From the NCBI GenBank assembly GCA_946405565.1, contig CAMJHU010000028.1, positions 1 to 10,549 on the forward strand: DNA of 10,549 nucleotides. The letters run 5' to 3'. Of the stretch, positions 1-5,414 are shown one piece after another (the stretch's first letter is position 1; each line of letters opens with the position of its first letter). This DNA is from an uncultured Clostridia bacterium (GTDB lineage: Bacteria; Bacillota; Clostridia; Oscillospirales; Acutalibacteraceae). The position numbers and the translations under genes were made by a program. The notes beneath the pieces were generated by a model that was given only the letters and a program-made list of their open reading frames with translations, made no database searches and was not told where the DNA came from.

Positions 1-41
1 GATTTAACTTGATAGCACTTTCTTTTGAAAGCTCGTGTATT

Positions 42-137
42 TCAGGATAGTTTGATAGAAACTATCCTTTTATTTCTTTCAGATTCCTCAGACAGCGGGG
101 ATGTAAACGCTACTTCCCCACTGTAATCCATTATCAT
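42..137 (-). CDS. Possible 31-residue small ORF, weakly supported
   Basis: Just after the predicted transcript start near 147, an ATG at 137 opens a frame of 31 codons ending in TGA at 44-42. The peptide starts MIMDYSGEVAF, has an acidic and polar middle (EESERNKR) and ends IVSIKLS. There is no membrane segment, no recognised motif and no convincing ribosome-binding site; the start would lie only about 10 nt from the transcript start. The frame runs through both hairpins, so the structure may be the real feature and the frame a chance opening. Confidence 0.15.
   Translation of the reverse strand: MIMDYSGEVAFTSPLSEESERNKRIVSIKLS
45..78 (+). terminator. Rho-independent terminator for a plus-strand transcript entering from the left
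   Basis: A perfect 9-bp stem, GGATAGTTT (45-53) with AAACTATCC (59-67), encloses a 5-nt loop. It is followed at once by a T-rich run TTTTATTTCTTT (68-79). The stem is AU-rich, so termination may be only moderate. The T-run exists only on the plus strand, which implies that the gene served lies left of the window. The same hairpin would also form in a minus-strand transcript from the promoter at 154-182, without a T-run. Confidence 0.55.
84..131 (-). ncRNA. Structured leader or small RNA candidate
   Basis: In the transcript predicted from the promoter at 154-182, ACAG and GGGGA pair with TCCCC and CTGT across one mismatch, giving a roughly 10-bp stem around a 13-nt loop (about 94-126). Flanking GATT/AATC pairing is possible through an asymmetric internal loop. 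Further along, the 9-bp hairpin at 67-45 and a weaker CTTTC/GAAAG hairpin near 32-19 follow. I do not recognise a riboswitch or RNA family. The element could equally be the 5' leader of a minus-strand gene that begins left of the window. Confidence 0.25.
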
Positions 138-153
138 GATTGCTTTGTACCCT

Positions 154-182
154 ATTATATTACACCGTTAAACGATATACAA
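154..182 (-). promoter_or_regulatory. Sigma-A type promoter firing leftwards
   Basis: On the minus strand, TTGTAT (182-177) and a perfect TATAAT (159-154) are separated by exactly 17 nt, which predicts a transcript start near 147. It lies downstream of the GNAT-like gene and faces away from it, so it serves something to the left: an unseen gene, a small RNA or the short ORF at 137-42. The transcript would be hairpin-rich from its start. Confidence 0.5.
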
Positions 183-212
183 GGCTTAATTGACCGTTTG
201 AGCGCAAATTCC

Positions 213-581
213 CTATTTTTGACAGAAATGCACCACATTTTTCGTCGCAATTGTCAGATTTTCTCCGTCAGGCTGAAAGCCTACCCGTTCGAGAATGGCG
301 TTGCGGCAGGAAGCGGAAACCGACACCGTCGGAACGGCACGGTTGAAGGCATAGGAAATCACCGCGCGCAGCAGCAGCTCGCCGGTGAAATCGTCGGTAT
401 AGTCCCATGTATGCAGCGTCAGCGTACCTTCCGCTTCTTCTCCGGCAATGGTCATCGCGGCATGACCCGTGACCGCGCCGTTTTCGTATGCCTGCAGCAA
501 TGCCGCGTCGGCAGGCAGTCCGTGCTGCGTCATGTAGGATTCCAGTATTTCACGTTCTTTGACGGGATGTATCTCCAGCAT
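213..581 (-). CDS. Small GNAT-like acetyltransferase domain protein
   Basis: The gene encodes 122 residues. The pattern fits the GNAT fold: a central beta-rich part (about residues 38-65, including GTLTLHTWDY), a helix beginning ELLLRAVISYAFNR (about 68-81), a strand VPTVSVSA, then N-x-ILERVGFQ (about 94-102), the usual late GNAT stretch where an asparagine precedes a helix and a GF turn. It is shorter than typical GNATs (about 140-180 residues), and the canonical acetyl-CoA loop (Q/RxxGxG/A) is not clear, so binding or activity may be altered. The substrate is unknown. The start at 581 follows AAGAGGGG by about 9 nt and lies 21 bp after the rluB stop, so the gene is probably the last of the cluster. 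It ends in TAG. No convincing terminator follows it. Confidence 0.65.
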   Translation of the reverse strand: MLEIHPVKEREILESYMTQHGLPADAALLQAYENGAVTGHAAMTIAGEEAEGTLTLHTWDYTDDFTGELLLRAVISYAFNRAVPTVSVSASCRNAILERVGFQPDGENLTIATKNVVHFCQK

Positions 582-602
582 ATGTTAAAACCCCTCTTAT
601 TT

Positions 603-1403
603 TTATTGTTTGCTTCGGTTTTTCCTGTACGGCGCCTTGTCGGCAGCCTTGGCGACCGGTCTGCGGCGGGACGCGGAAATCTGCGCGGCGGTCATGAGCG
701 AACGCAGCTCGTCGTCATTCAGGTCACGCCAATCGCCCGGTTTGAGCATACCCAGCTTGACGTTGCCCACCGCGACGCGTTTGAGCCGGATCACGTCCAG
801 CCCTAGTTCCTCGCACATCTTACGAATCTGGCGGTTGCGTCCCTCATAAAGTGTGATGAGCAGCACACAGCGGTTTTCCTCCTTGTGCGCGATGCTCACG
901 TCGGCAGGAAGCGTCATCTGTCCGTCAATCATCAGACCTTCTGAGAGCTTTGACAGCATATCCTCCGTCACCTGCTGCCGCACGGTCACGCGGTAGGTCT
1001 TGGAAACGTGGCTGCGCGGATGGGAAATGCGGTTGGCGAAGTCGCCGTCGTTGGTCATGAGCAGCAGACCCTCGCTGTCGCGGTCGAGCCGTCCCACGGG
1101 AAAGACGCGTTCCTGCACATCAGCGACAAGCTGCGCCACACATTTGCGCCCCAGCTCATCGTCCATCGTGGTCACGAAGCCGCGCGGCTTGTGTACCATC
1201 AGATAGACCCGCCGACCGCTCTGTGCCGCCAGCTTGCGGGAACCGACCGTCACCTTGTCCACCGCGGGGTCTACCTTTTCTCCCACCGTCGCGACGCGTC
1301 CGTTCACACGCACCTTGCCTTCCGCGATCAGTTCCTCCGCCTTCCGGCGCGAGGCAAGACCGCAGTCCGCCATGAATTTTTGCAGCCTGATTTTCTGAGC
1401 CAT
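603..1403 (-). CDS. rluB: 23S rRNA pseudouridine synthase, RsuA/RluB/E/F family
   Basis: The gene encodes 266 residues. An N-terminal S4 RNA-binding domain (about residues 4-50, with LQKFMADCGLASRRKAEELI and VRVNG) precedes the pseudouridine synthase domain. GRLD at 104-107 carries the catalytic aspartate D107 in the family motif GRLDxDSEGLLLMTNDG. NRISHP (124-129), KTYRV (135-139) and EGRNRQIRKM (187-196) are further family blocks. A basic tail (about 245-266) is probably RNA-contacting. Family members isomerise one uridine of 23S rRNA (U2605 in E. coli numbering for RluB) to pseudouridine in the cytoplasm; RluB rather than RluE/F is inferred from the gene's usual place near scpAB in Firmicutes. 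The ATG at 1403 is preceded by AAAGGA at a good distance. A composite hairpin repeat separates it from dacF. Confidence 0.9.
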   Translation of the reverse strand: MAQKIRLQKFMADCGLASRRKAEELIAEGKVRVNGRVATVGEKVDPAVDKVTVGSRKLAAQSGRRVYLMVHKPRGFVTTMDDELGRKCVAQLVADVQERVFPVGRLDRDSEGLLLMTNDGDFANRISHPRSHVSKTYRVTVRQQVTEDMLSKLSEGLMIDGQMTLPADVSIAHKEENRCVLLITLYEGRNRQIRKMCEELGLDVIRLKRVAVGNVKLGMLKPGDWRDLNDDELRSLMTAAQISASRRRPVAKAADKAPYRKNRSKQ

Positions 1404-1440
1404 TCTGTCACATTCCTTTATGTAGATTCCTGTGTGTTGT

Positions 1441-1651
1441 CAACGGGGGTTCCATCGGGAAGGGTTCCCTTTAGGAATTCGCCCTTCCCCGTTGCGGGTC
1501 ATAGCCCGATTCGCTCGGCAGGCTTACGCCTGCCTGCCGGTGGCGCTGCCCCCGGTCCCCTGCAAGGGCGCCGCCCTTGACCTGCCAAAGGGACTCGTCC
1601 CTTTGGAATCCCCGCCGCTGCGCGGCTAATTGGCGCTTCGCGCTTTTTCTT
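1441..1651 (-). repeat. Composite hairpin repeat, copy A, between dacF and rluB
   Basis: This non-coding block is a chain of palindromes. They include GGGAAGGG/CCCTTCCC (1457-1489), CGGG/CCCG (about 1495-1508), GGCAGGC/GCCTGCC (about 1517-1534), CAAGGGC/GCCCTTG (about 1563-1579), CCAAAGGGAC/GTCCCTTTGG (1584-1605), GCCGC/GCGGC (about 1614-1626) and GCGC/GCGC followed by TTTTT (1633-1648, plus-strand terminator-like). A 32-bp block (1581-1612) recurs exactly at 4790-4821. A 41-bp block (1611-1651) recurs exactly, inverted, at 10463-10503. Strand is given as that of the preceding gene, dacF, because all three copies start at a gene's 3' end. No open frame in it has coding character. Confidence 0.85.
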
Positions 1652-1652
1652 T

Positions 1653-1680
1653 ATTCACTATTCACTATTCACTATTCATT
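1653..1680 (-). repeat. Tandem 7-bp repeat spanning the dacF stop codon
   Basis: Three perfect units of ATTCACT (1653-1659, 1660-1666, 1667-1673) and a fourth with one change, ATTCATT (1674-1680), lie head to tail. Read along dacF they give AGTGAAT units. The repeat encodes the last two dacF residues (NE) and its TAG stop, then adds further TGA and TAG codons. Because the unit is 7 nt long, the TAG falls in all three frames over successive units. Confidence 0.85.
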
Positions 1681-3111
1681 ATCTTTTGATTCCTGCTCCA
1701 GCGTGCGGATACAATCCGTGAACCAACTGTCGGTATTGCCCTGAATACTTTCGGCAGCGGTAATCGGATAACTCGCCAGCAGCATACCGTTGGCGGAATA
1801 TTGCAGATATCCCACTACGTCGCCTTTTTCGATAGGCGCCAGCAGAAAGCTGTCATACACCAGTTCCCGCTTGAGATTGCCCGCCTGCGTCTTGAGAATA
1901 TTGAGCTTGGCGTCGGTCTCGCAGTTCACCCGCAACGTGGACTTGGTACCGCCCACCACTTTGGGCTGAAAGCCGCTCAGACTGCCGTCCACATCCACCT
2001 GCTCATAGAGGCTTTTGGCGTATTCATACATCGCCTTGTGATCGCTCCAGCGGTTGGTGTTGTTGAGCGACACACACACCAGCTGGATACCCTCGTCGGT
2101 GGTGACATGGGAGACAAGGCACTGTCCCGCCAGATTGGTGACGCCGGTCTTGATGCCGTCGCAGCCCTTGTAGCCGAATTTCTGACCTTCCATCAGGTAG
2201 TTGTGGGTATAGAGTGACTTGCCGTGTTTGGCGTATTCGCCGAAATACACGTTGCGTACCTTGAAATTCACGATGTCGCGGAAATCGGCATTCTGCATGG
2301 CATAGCGTCCCAGCAGCGCCATATCGTAAGCCGAGGAATAATGCGCCCCGTCGGAGAATTGGTCCAGACCCGACGGTGTGTCAAAATGCGTGTTGAGCAT
2401 ACCCAGCTCGGCAGCCTTCTCGTTCATCAGGGACACGAAGGCGGGAATGCTCCCGCTCACCGCGACGGCAGCCGTGTTGGCGGCGTCGTTGCCGGAATAC
2501 ATCATCATGGTCACGCACAGGTCGTACAGGGTGATGGTATCGCCCACCTTCAGACCGATCTGCGTGCCGTCGAGCAGGTTCATACAGTCCTCCGTCACCG
2601 TGACCACGCGTCCGATGTCGCCGCTTTCCAGCGCGAGAATACAGGTCATAATCTTGGTGGTACTCGCCATGGGCATCTGCGCATTTTCGTTGAGACCGTA
2701 GAGAATCAACCCCGTCTGACAGTCCATGACAATTGCGGCACCCGCCGTGATATTGGGCGTGCCGTCCTCGTTGAATTGTGGAGAGGAAGTCTCGGCAGCC
2801 AGTTCCGCTTCCTTGGAATTTTCGTCAATCTCGGTGGAAGCCGCCGTGGTGGTCGTCGTCTGCGACGTGTCGGATGTGTCATTTGACGCGGTCGGAGCAG
2901 TTGTGCCGTTGGTCGCGGGTGCGGTAGTGGTGGTCACAGCGGCAGTCCGCGCGTCATAGGCGGAATTGCGTTTGCCCGAGAGTGGCGCCGTGGTTCCCTC
3001 CGCCACAACGGGAGAAGCGCACAGTGCGGTCAGTGCCACGGCTGTAAACAGCGCCGTCAACCGGCGGAACCATCCCGCCGTCCGTCCGTCCGATGGATAT
3101 TTCACTTGCAT
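1672..3111 (-). CDS. dacF: D-alanyl-D-alanine carboxypeptidase (DacF/PBP5-type, peptidase S11)
   Basis: The gene encodes 479 residues. A Sec signal peptide (basic residues to R17, hydrophobic core about 18-32, likely cleavage after VVA near 37) is followed by a Thr/Ala/Ser-rich low-complexity linker (about 40-110). The transpeptidase-fold domain carries all three penicillin-binding motifs: STTK with nucleophile S150, SGN at 206-208 and KTG at 321-323 within CDGIKTGVT. A PBP5_C-like beta domain spans about 370-450. The enzyme trims the terminal D-alanine from peptidoglycan stem peptides outside the membrane; the DacF name follows sporulation-linked homologues and the neighbouring gerW. The tail (WFTDCIRTLEQ and on) is a poor membrane anchor. 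The ATG at 3111 lies just after GCAGGGG. The gene ends inside a tandem 7-bp repeat. The symbol is assigned by family and context; dacB would be an alternative. Confidence 0.9.
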   Translation of the reverse strand: MQVKYPSDGRTAGWFRRLTALFTAVALTALCASPVVAEGTTAPLSGKRNSAYDARTAAVTTTTAPATNGTTAPTASNDTSDTSQTTTTTAASTEIDENSKEAELAAETSSPQFNEDGTPNITAGAAIVMDCQTGLILYGLNENAQMPMASTTKIMTCILALESGDIGRVVTVTEDCMNLLDGTQIGLKVGDTITLYDLCVTMMMYSGNDAANTAAVAVSGSIPAFVSLMNEKAAELGMLNTHFDTPSGLDQFSDGAHYSSAYDMALLGRYAMQNADFRDIVNFKVRNVYFGEYAKHGKSLYTHNYLMEGQKFGYKGCDGIKTGVTNLAGQCLVSHVTTDEGIQLVCVSLNNTNRWSDHKAMYEYAKSLYEQVDVDGSLSGFQPKVVGGTKSTLRVNCETDAKLNILKTQAGNLKRELVYDSFLLAPIEKGDVVGYLQYSANGMLLASYPITAAESIQGNTDSWFTDCIRTLEQESKDNE

Positions 3112-3217
3112 CCAATCCCCTGCCTTTTGTCATCTTTTTGATGGATCGTTCATTCACAAAATAGTCTGTTCCGGGTATAGTATTTCCTGCGGGGGAAGGG
3201 ATTATGCGCGACAGCCG

Positions 3218-3742
3218 TCAGTCTTCCTCCACCGTCACGTCAAGCGTGAGCGGTTCCGCCTTTTCGGCGTTTTCGGAAGTGACTTCCGGCTCGTCCGACG
3301 CGTTTGCCGTGTCCTTGTCCTTGCCGCTGCCCGACAGCAGATCGCTCACCTTGTCCACCAGATTGGGAATCATGCCCACCGCCTTGTCGAGCGAATTCAT
3401 GTTGTTGTCGATTTGCAGCAGACGCACGTTGCTCCCATGAATCACCAGAAACGCCACCGGCTGAATGGTCACGCCCGCGCCGCCGCCGCCGCCGAAGCAG
3501 CGGTGTCCCGACTTGCCGTCGAAGTCCGAGCCGCCCGACGCGAAGCCGTAAGCCATTTTGGAAATCGGGATAATCGTGGTTTCGCCCGCCATGATGGGGT
3601 CGCCGATAATGGTGGAAACATCCACCATGTCCTTGATTTTGGAGAGCGTCACGTCCATCATACCCTTGATCGGGTGATTGGCGGTTTTGCCCTTTTCCTC
3701 GACGGGTGCCGCCTCTGTCGCTGTCTTTTTTTCCTCTGCCAT
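3218..3742 (-). CDS. gerW: GerW family (YtfJ) sporulation protein
   Basis: The gene encodes 174 residues. The conserved core starts at HPIKGMMDVTL (about residue 23) and runs through IKDMVDVSTIIGDPI, IIPISKMAYGFASGGSDF and a glycine run FGGGGGAGVTIQPVAFLVI, which are the hallmark segments of this family. An acidic, Ser/Thr-rich tail follows (about 138-174) and makes it longer than the roughly 150-residue Bacillus YtfJ. In Bacillus the family is made in the forespore and is needed for germination linked to spore-cortex lysis; the biochemical role is unknown. The ATG at 3742 lies 10 nt after the TGA that would end the extended DUF2953 frame, with GAAAGG about 14 nt upstream as a loosely spaced ribosome-binding site. 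It is followed by dacF after a gap of about 106 bp in which I see no clear promoter. Confidence 0.88.
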   Translation of the reverse strand: MAEEKKTATEAAPVEEKGKTANHPIKGMMDVTLSKIKDMVDVSTIIGDPIMAGETTIIPISKMAYGFASGGSDFDGKSGHRCFGGGGGAGVTIQPVAFLVIHGSNVRLLQIDNNMNSLDKAVGMIPNLVDKVSDLLSGSGKDKDTANASDEPEVTSENAEKAEPLTLDVTVEED

Positions 3743-3752
3743 AATGCTTCAC

Positions 3753-3857
3753 TCAGCCTTTCTTTTCATTGAGCTTTCGGGTTGTATAATATCTCACCTG
3801 CCAAATCAGGAAACGGAACACCGCGCCCAGCAGATGAGCCAGTATCAGAATGGGCTA
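3753..3857 (-). other. In-frame continuation of the DUF2953 gene after a TAG codon
   Basis: After the TAG at 3857-3855 the same frame stays open for 33 codons to a TGA at 3755-3753. It encodes P, then ILILAHLLGAVFRFLIWQV, then a basic end (RYYTTRKLNEKKG). This hydrophobic helix with a basic tail is what usually follows the last strand of DUF2953 proteins, and the frame closes 10 nt before the gerW start, as expected inside a tight operon. A single A-to-T or C-to-T change from AAG or CAG would create the TAG. The alternatives are a real nonsense mutation, a sequencing error or stop readthrough. Confidence 0.55.
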
Positions 3858-4616
3858 GAGAATAAACTCGCCGTCAAAAGTAATCTGTCCGCCGTTTGCC
3901 GAAAAATCCGGCGTGATCTCGATGTCCTGCCGGTAGCGCCGCGCATGGGTCAGCAGAAAGGACAGCGCCGGATAGGCGACGCTGCACACTTTTCCGTATT
4001 GAATCGCGGTATCCGCGGCATCCTCGCCGCAGATTGATACGCGCAGCATAAATTTTTCAATTGCCACACCGCGATAAATCCGCACCAGACCGCCGCCCAG
4101 CGCCTTGCCCAGATCCGCAAAAAAGCCGATTGCGCCCCAGAATCCGCGATCCTCCCGCAGACTGCCGAATAAACTCTGCTGTTTTTTCTCCTTCGGGGAA
4201 TCCTCTTCGTCATCGTCGGTTTGTTTCTGTTTCTTTTTGGGCTTGGACTTGAAATGGGTTTTGATAAATCTTTTCAAACCGGCAATGCCGCGTTTGCTAT
4301 ATGTTTTGATATATTTTAGGATAGCCGAAAGCAGGCGTTTTATCAGACGCAGAATCCACACGACACTGCCGAGCAGATACGTAAAAACGGTTTTGAGAAG
4401 TCTTGGTTTTTTGGGTTTTTCTTCCGGTTCGGTTTTTTCTTCGTTCAGGCTGGCGCTGTCGAAGGTGTATTTGAAAAACAGATATTGGATGTGGATGATG
4501 ACTGTATCTTTATAGGTTACGCCGAGACGTGTGGGAATGCACATCGCCAGAAGAAGAAGTAACAATATGATGCCGATGAGTTTGAGGAGAACGGCTATGA
4601 TTTTCAGCAGAATCAT
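3855..4616 (-). CDS. DUF2953 membrane protein, possibly cut short by an in-frame TAG
   Basis: The gene encodes 253 residues to the first stop. It has an N-terminal membrane segment (about 5-27), a second hydrophobic stretch (about 76-90), and a long basic and polar middle (KPKKKQKQ, then acidic DDDEEDS). The conserved C-terminal domain has the DUF2953 signature VSICGEDAADTAIQYGKVCSVAYPAL (about 193-218; G, DAA, TA and YG are the key residues), then the strand pair DIEITPDF and GQITFDGEFIL. The function is not known; in clostridia it lies between scpB and gerW, so a sporulation-associated envelope role is inferred. A strong AAGGAGG lies 9 nt before the ATG at 4616. The middle of the gene is more AT-rich than its neighbours. 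See the separate entry at 3753-3857: the full product would be about 287 residues. Confidence 0.8.
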   Translation of the reverse strand: MILLKIIAVLLKLIGIILLLLLLAMCIPTRLGVTYKDTVIIHIQYLFFKYTFDSASLNEEKTEPEEKPKKPRLLKTVFTYLLGSVVWILRLIKRLLSAILKYIKTYSKRGIAGLKRFIKTHFKSKPKKKQKQTDDDEEDSPKEKKQQSLFGSLREDRGFWGAIGFFADLGKALGGGLVRIYRGVAIEKFMLRVSICGEDAADTAIQYGKVCSVAYPALSFLLTHARRYRQDIEITPDFSANGGQITFDGEFIL

Positions 4617-4641
4617 TGGATTACGTCCTCCTTTCTGAATG

Positions 4642-4710
4642 CGCCCTTCCCTGTTTTATAGATTGGCGCGGCTTGCTTTGGATTCGCCCTTCCCTGTTTG
4701 AGAGATTGGC
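4642..4710. repeat. Imperfect direct repeat pair upstream of the DUF2953 gene
   Basis: Two 26-bp units, 4642-4667 and 4685-4710, match at 24 positions. Each begins CGCCCTTCCCTGTTT and ends GATTGGC, and they differ only in TATA versus GAGA in between. The same CGCCCTTCCC start appears in repeat copy A at 1480-1489, so this is the outer edge of the composite repeat, duplicated in copy B. Confidence 0.75.
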
Positions 4711-4840
4711 TCATCTCGCCCGGCAAGGGCTTTGCCCTTGCCTTGTGGGGCGTTGCCCCACTCCCCAGTGGTGGCGCTGCCCCCACGCCCCTGCCAAAGG
4801 GACTCGTCCCTTTGGAATCCCACGCTTCGCTAATTGGGCT
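4642..4840 (-). repeat. Composite hairpin repeat, copy B, between scpB and the DUF2953 gene
   Basis: This second copy of the palindrome chain contains GCAAGGGC/GCCCTTGC (about 4723-4741), GTGGGGC/GCCCCAC (about 4745-4761), a GGTGGCGCTGCCCCC segment shared with copy A (near 4770-4784), and the 22-bp near-palindrome CCAAAGGGAC/GTCCCTTTGG (4793-4814) inside the 32-bp block 4790-4821 that is identical to 1581-1612. Its gene-proximal edge, GCTAATTGG (4829-4837), is also shared with copy A and, read on the minus strand, contains the scpB stop codon. Middle modules differ between the copies, so the element is modular. Confidence 0.82.
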
Positions 4841-5414
4841 TATCTTCTGTCTTCAGATTTTCTTCAATGGCTTCTTCCACGCTGATCTGCACGTTCTCGC
4901 CGGTTTCGGACGGCACCGTGGGCAGTTCCCCCATAGATTCCAGCCCGAAGCACCGCATGAAATTCGGACTGGTCGCATACTGCATCGGACGTCCCGGCAA
5001 ATCCAGCCGCCCGCGCTCTTCAATCAGTCCCCGCGCCAGCAGCGTATTGACCACGCCCGAACAGTCCACACCGCGCACCCGTTCCACAAAATTCTTGGTG
5101 ACAGGCTCGTTATAGGCGATCACCGCCAGCACTTCCATCGCGGCATTGGACAGCGGCGCGTCCTTTTTCAGATCCAGCAGTGTGCGGATCATCGGCGCGT
5201 ACTCGTCCCGCGTGGCAATCTGGTACTGCTTTCCCAGCCGCACCACACGAAGCGCGCTGCCGCTCTGCTCATAGAATTCGCTCAGTTCGGCGCACACGCC
5301 GTCGATGGTATCCATGCTCACGCCCAGCACGCCCGCCATGCGTTCACAGCTTACGGGGTCGCCTCCCGCAAACAGCATCGCCTCTACGACTGCTCTGAGT
5401 CCGCTTGCTTCCAA
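4830..5414 (-). CDS. scpB: Segregation and condensation protein B
   Basis: The gene encodes 194 residues, the usual length. ScpB dimers bind ScpA and tune the SMC condensin complex that compacts and segregates the chromosome. The N-terminal winged helix starts LRAVVEAMLFAGGDPVS. The second winged helix holds the family signature: LAVIAYNEPVTKNFVERVRG (96-115), LLARGLIEERGRLDLPGRP (125-143), YATSPNFMRCFGL (146-158). A variable acidic tail follows. The start codon is TTG at 5414, supported by GGGGGA about 6 nt upstream and by the family's usual N-terminus; the next ATG (residue 13) would remove the first helix. It overlaps the end of scpA by 31 bp, indicating coupled translation. The last residues (KPN) and the TAG stop lie in the edge of repeat copy B. 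Confidence 0.95.
   Translation of the reverse strand: MEASGLRAVVEAMLFAGGDPVSCERMAGVLGVSMDTIDGVCAELSEFYEQSGSALRVVRLGKQYQIATRDEYAPMIRTLLDLKKDAPLSNAAMEVLAVIAYNEPVTKNFVERVRGVDCSGVVNTLLARGLIEERGRLDLPGRPMQYATSPNFMRCFGLESMGELPTVPSETGENVQISVEEAIEENLKTEDKPN

Noticed and set aside
84..126. Plus-strand resemblance to a cobalamin riboswitch core (TTCCCCACTGTAA)
   Set aside because: Only the short CCxxACTGTAA-like stretch matches. The B12 box (AGxCAGGAxACCxGCC type) and the expected following helices are absent, so this is a chance match.
198..806. Long plus-strand frame opposite the GNAT-like gene and rluB
   Set aside because: It lies antisense to two well-recognised genes, has a histidine- and arginine-rich composition typical of shadow frames, and has no family features.
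1438..1443. Perfect TTGACA on the minus strand just upstream of rluB
   Set aside because: At 17 nt the -10 would be TAAAGG, a poor match overlapping the ribosome-binding site, and the transcript would start almost at the start codon.
2820..2960. Low-complexity stretch in dacF as a possible inserted repeat
   Set aside because: It encodes a Thr/Ala/Ser linker between signal peptide and enzyme domain, common in exported clostridial proteins, and has no exact repeated unit at DNA level.
3481..3497. CGCCG-rich microsatellite-like run inside gerW
   Set aside because: It encodes the conserved glycine run of the GerW family, so it is explained by the protein.
4616..4885. Open frames crossing repeat copy B
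   Set aside because: They come from the lack of stops in GC-rich palindromes. No coding character or binding site is seen, and the middle modules differ from copy A.
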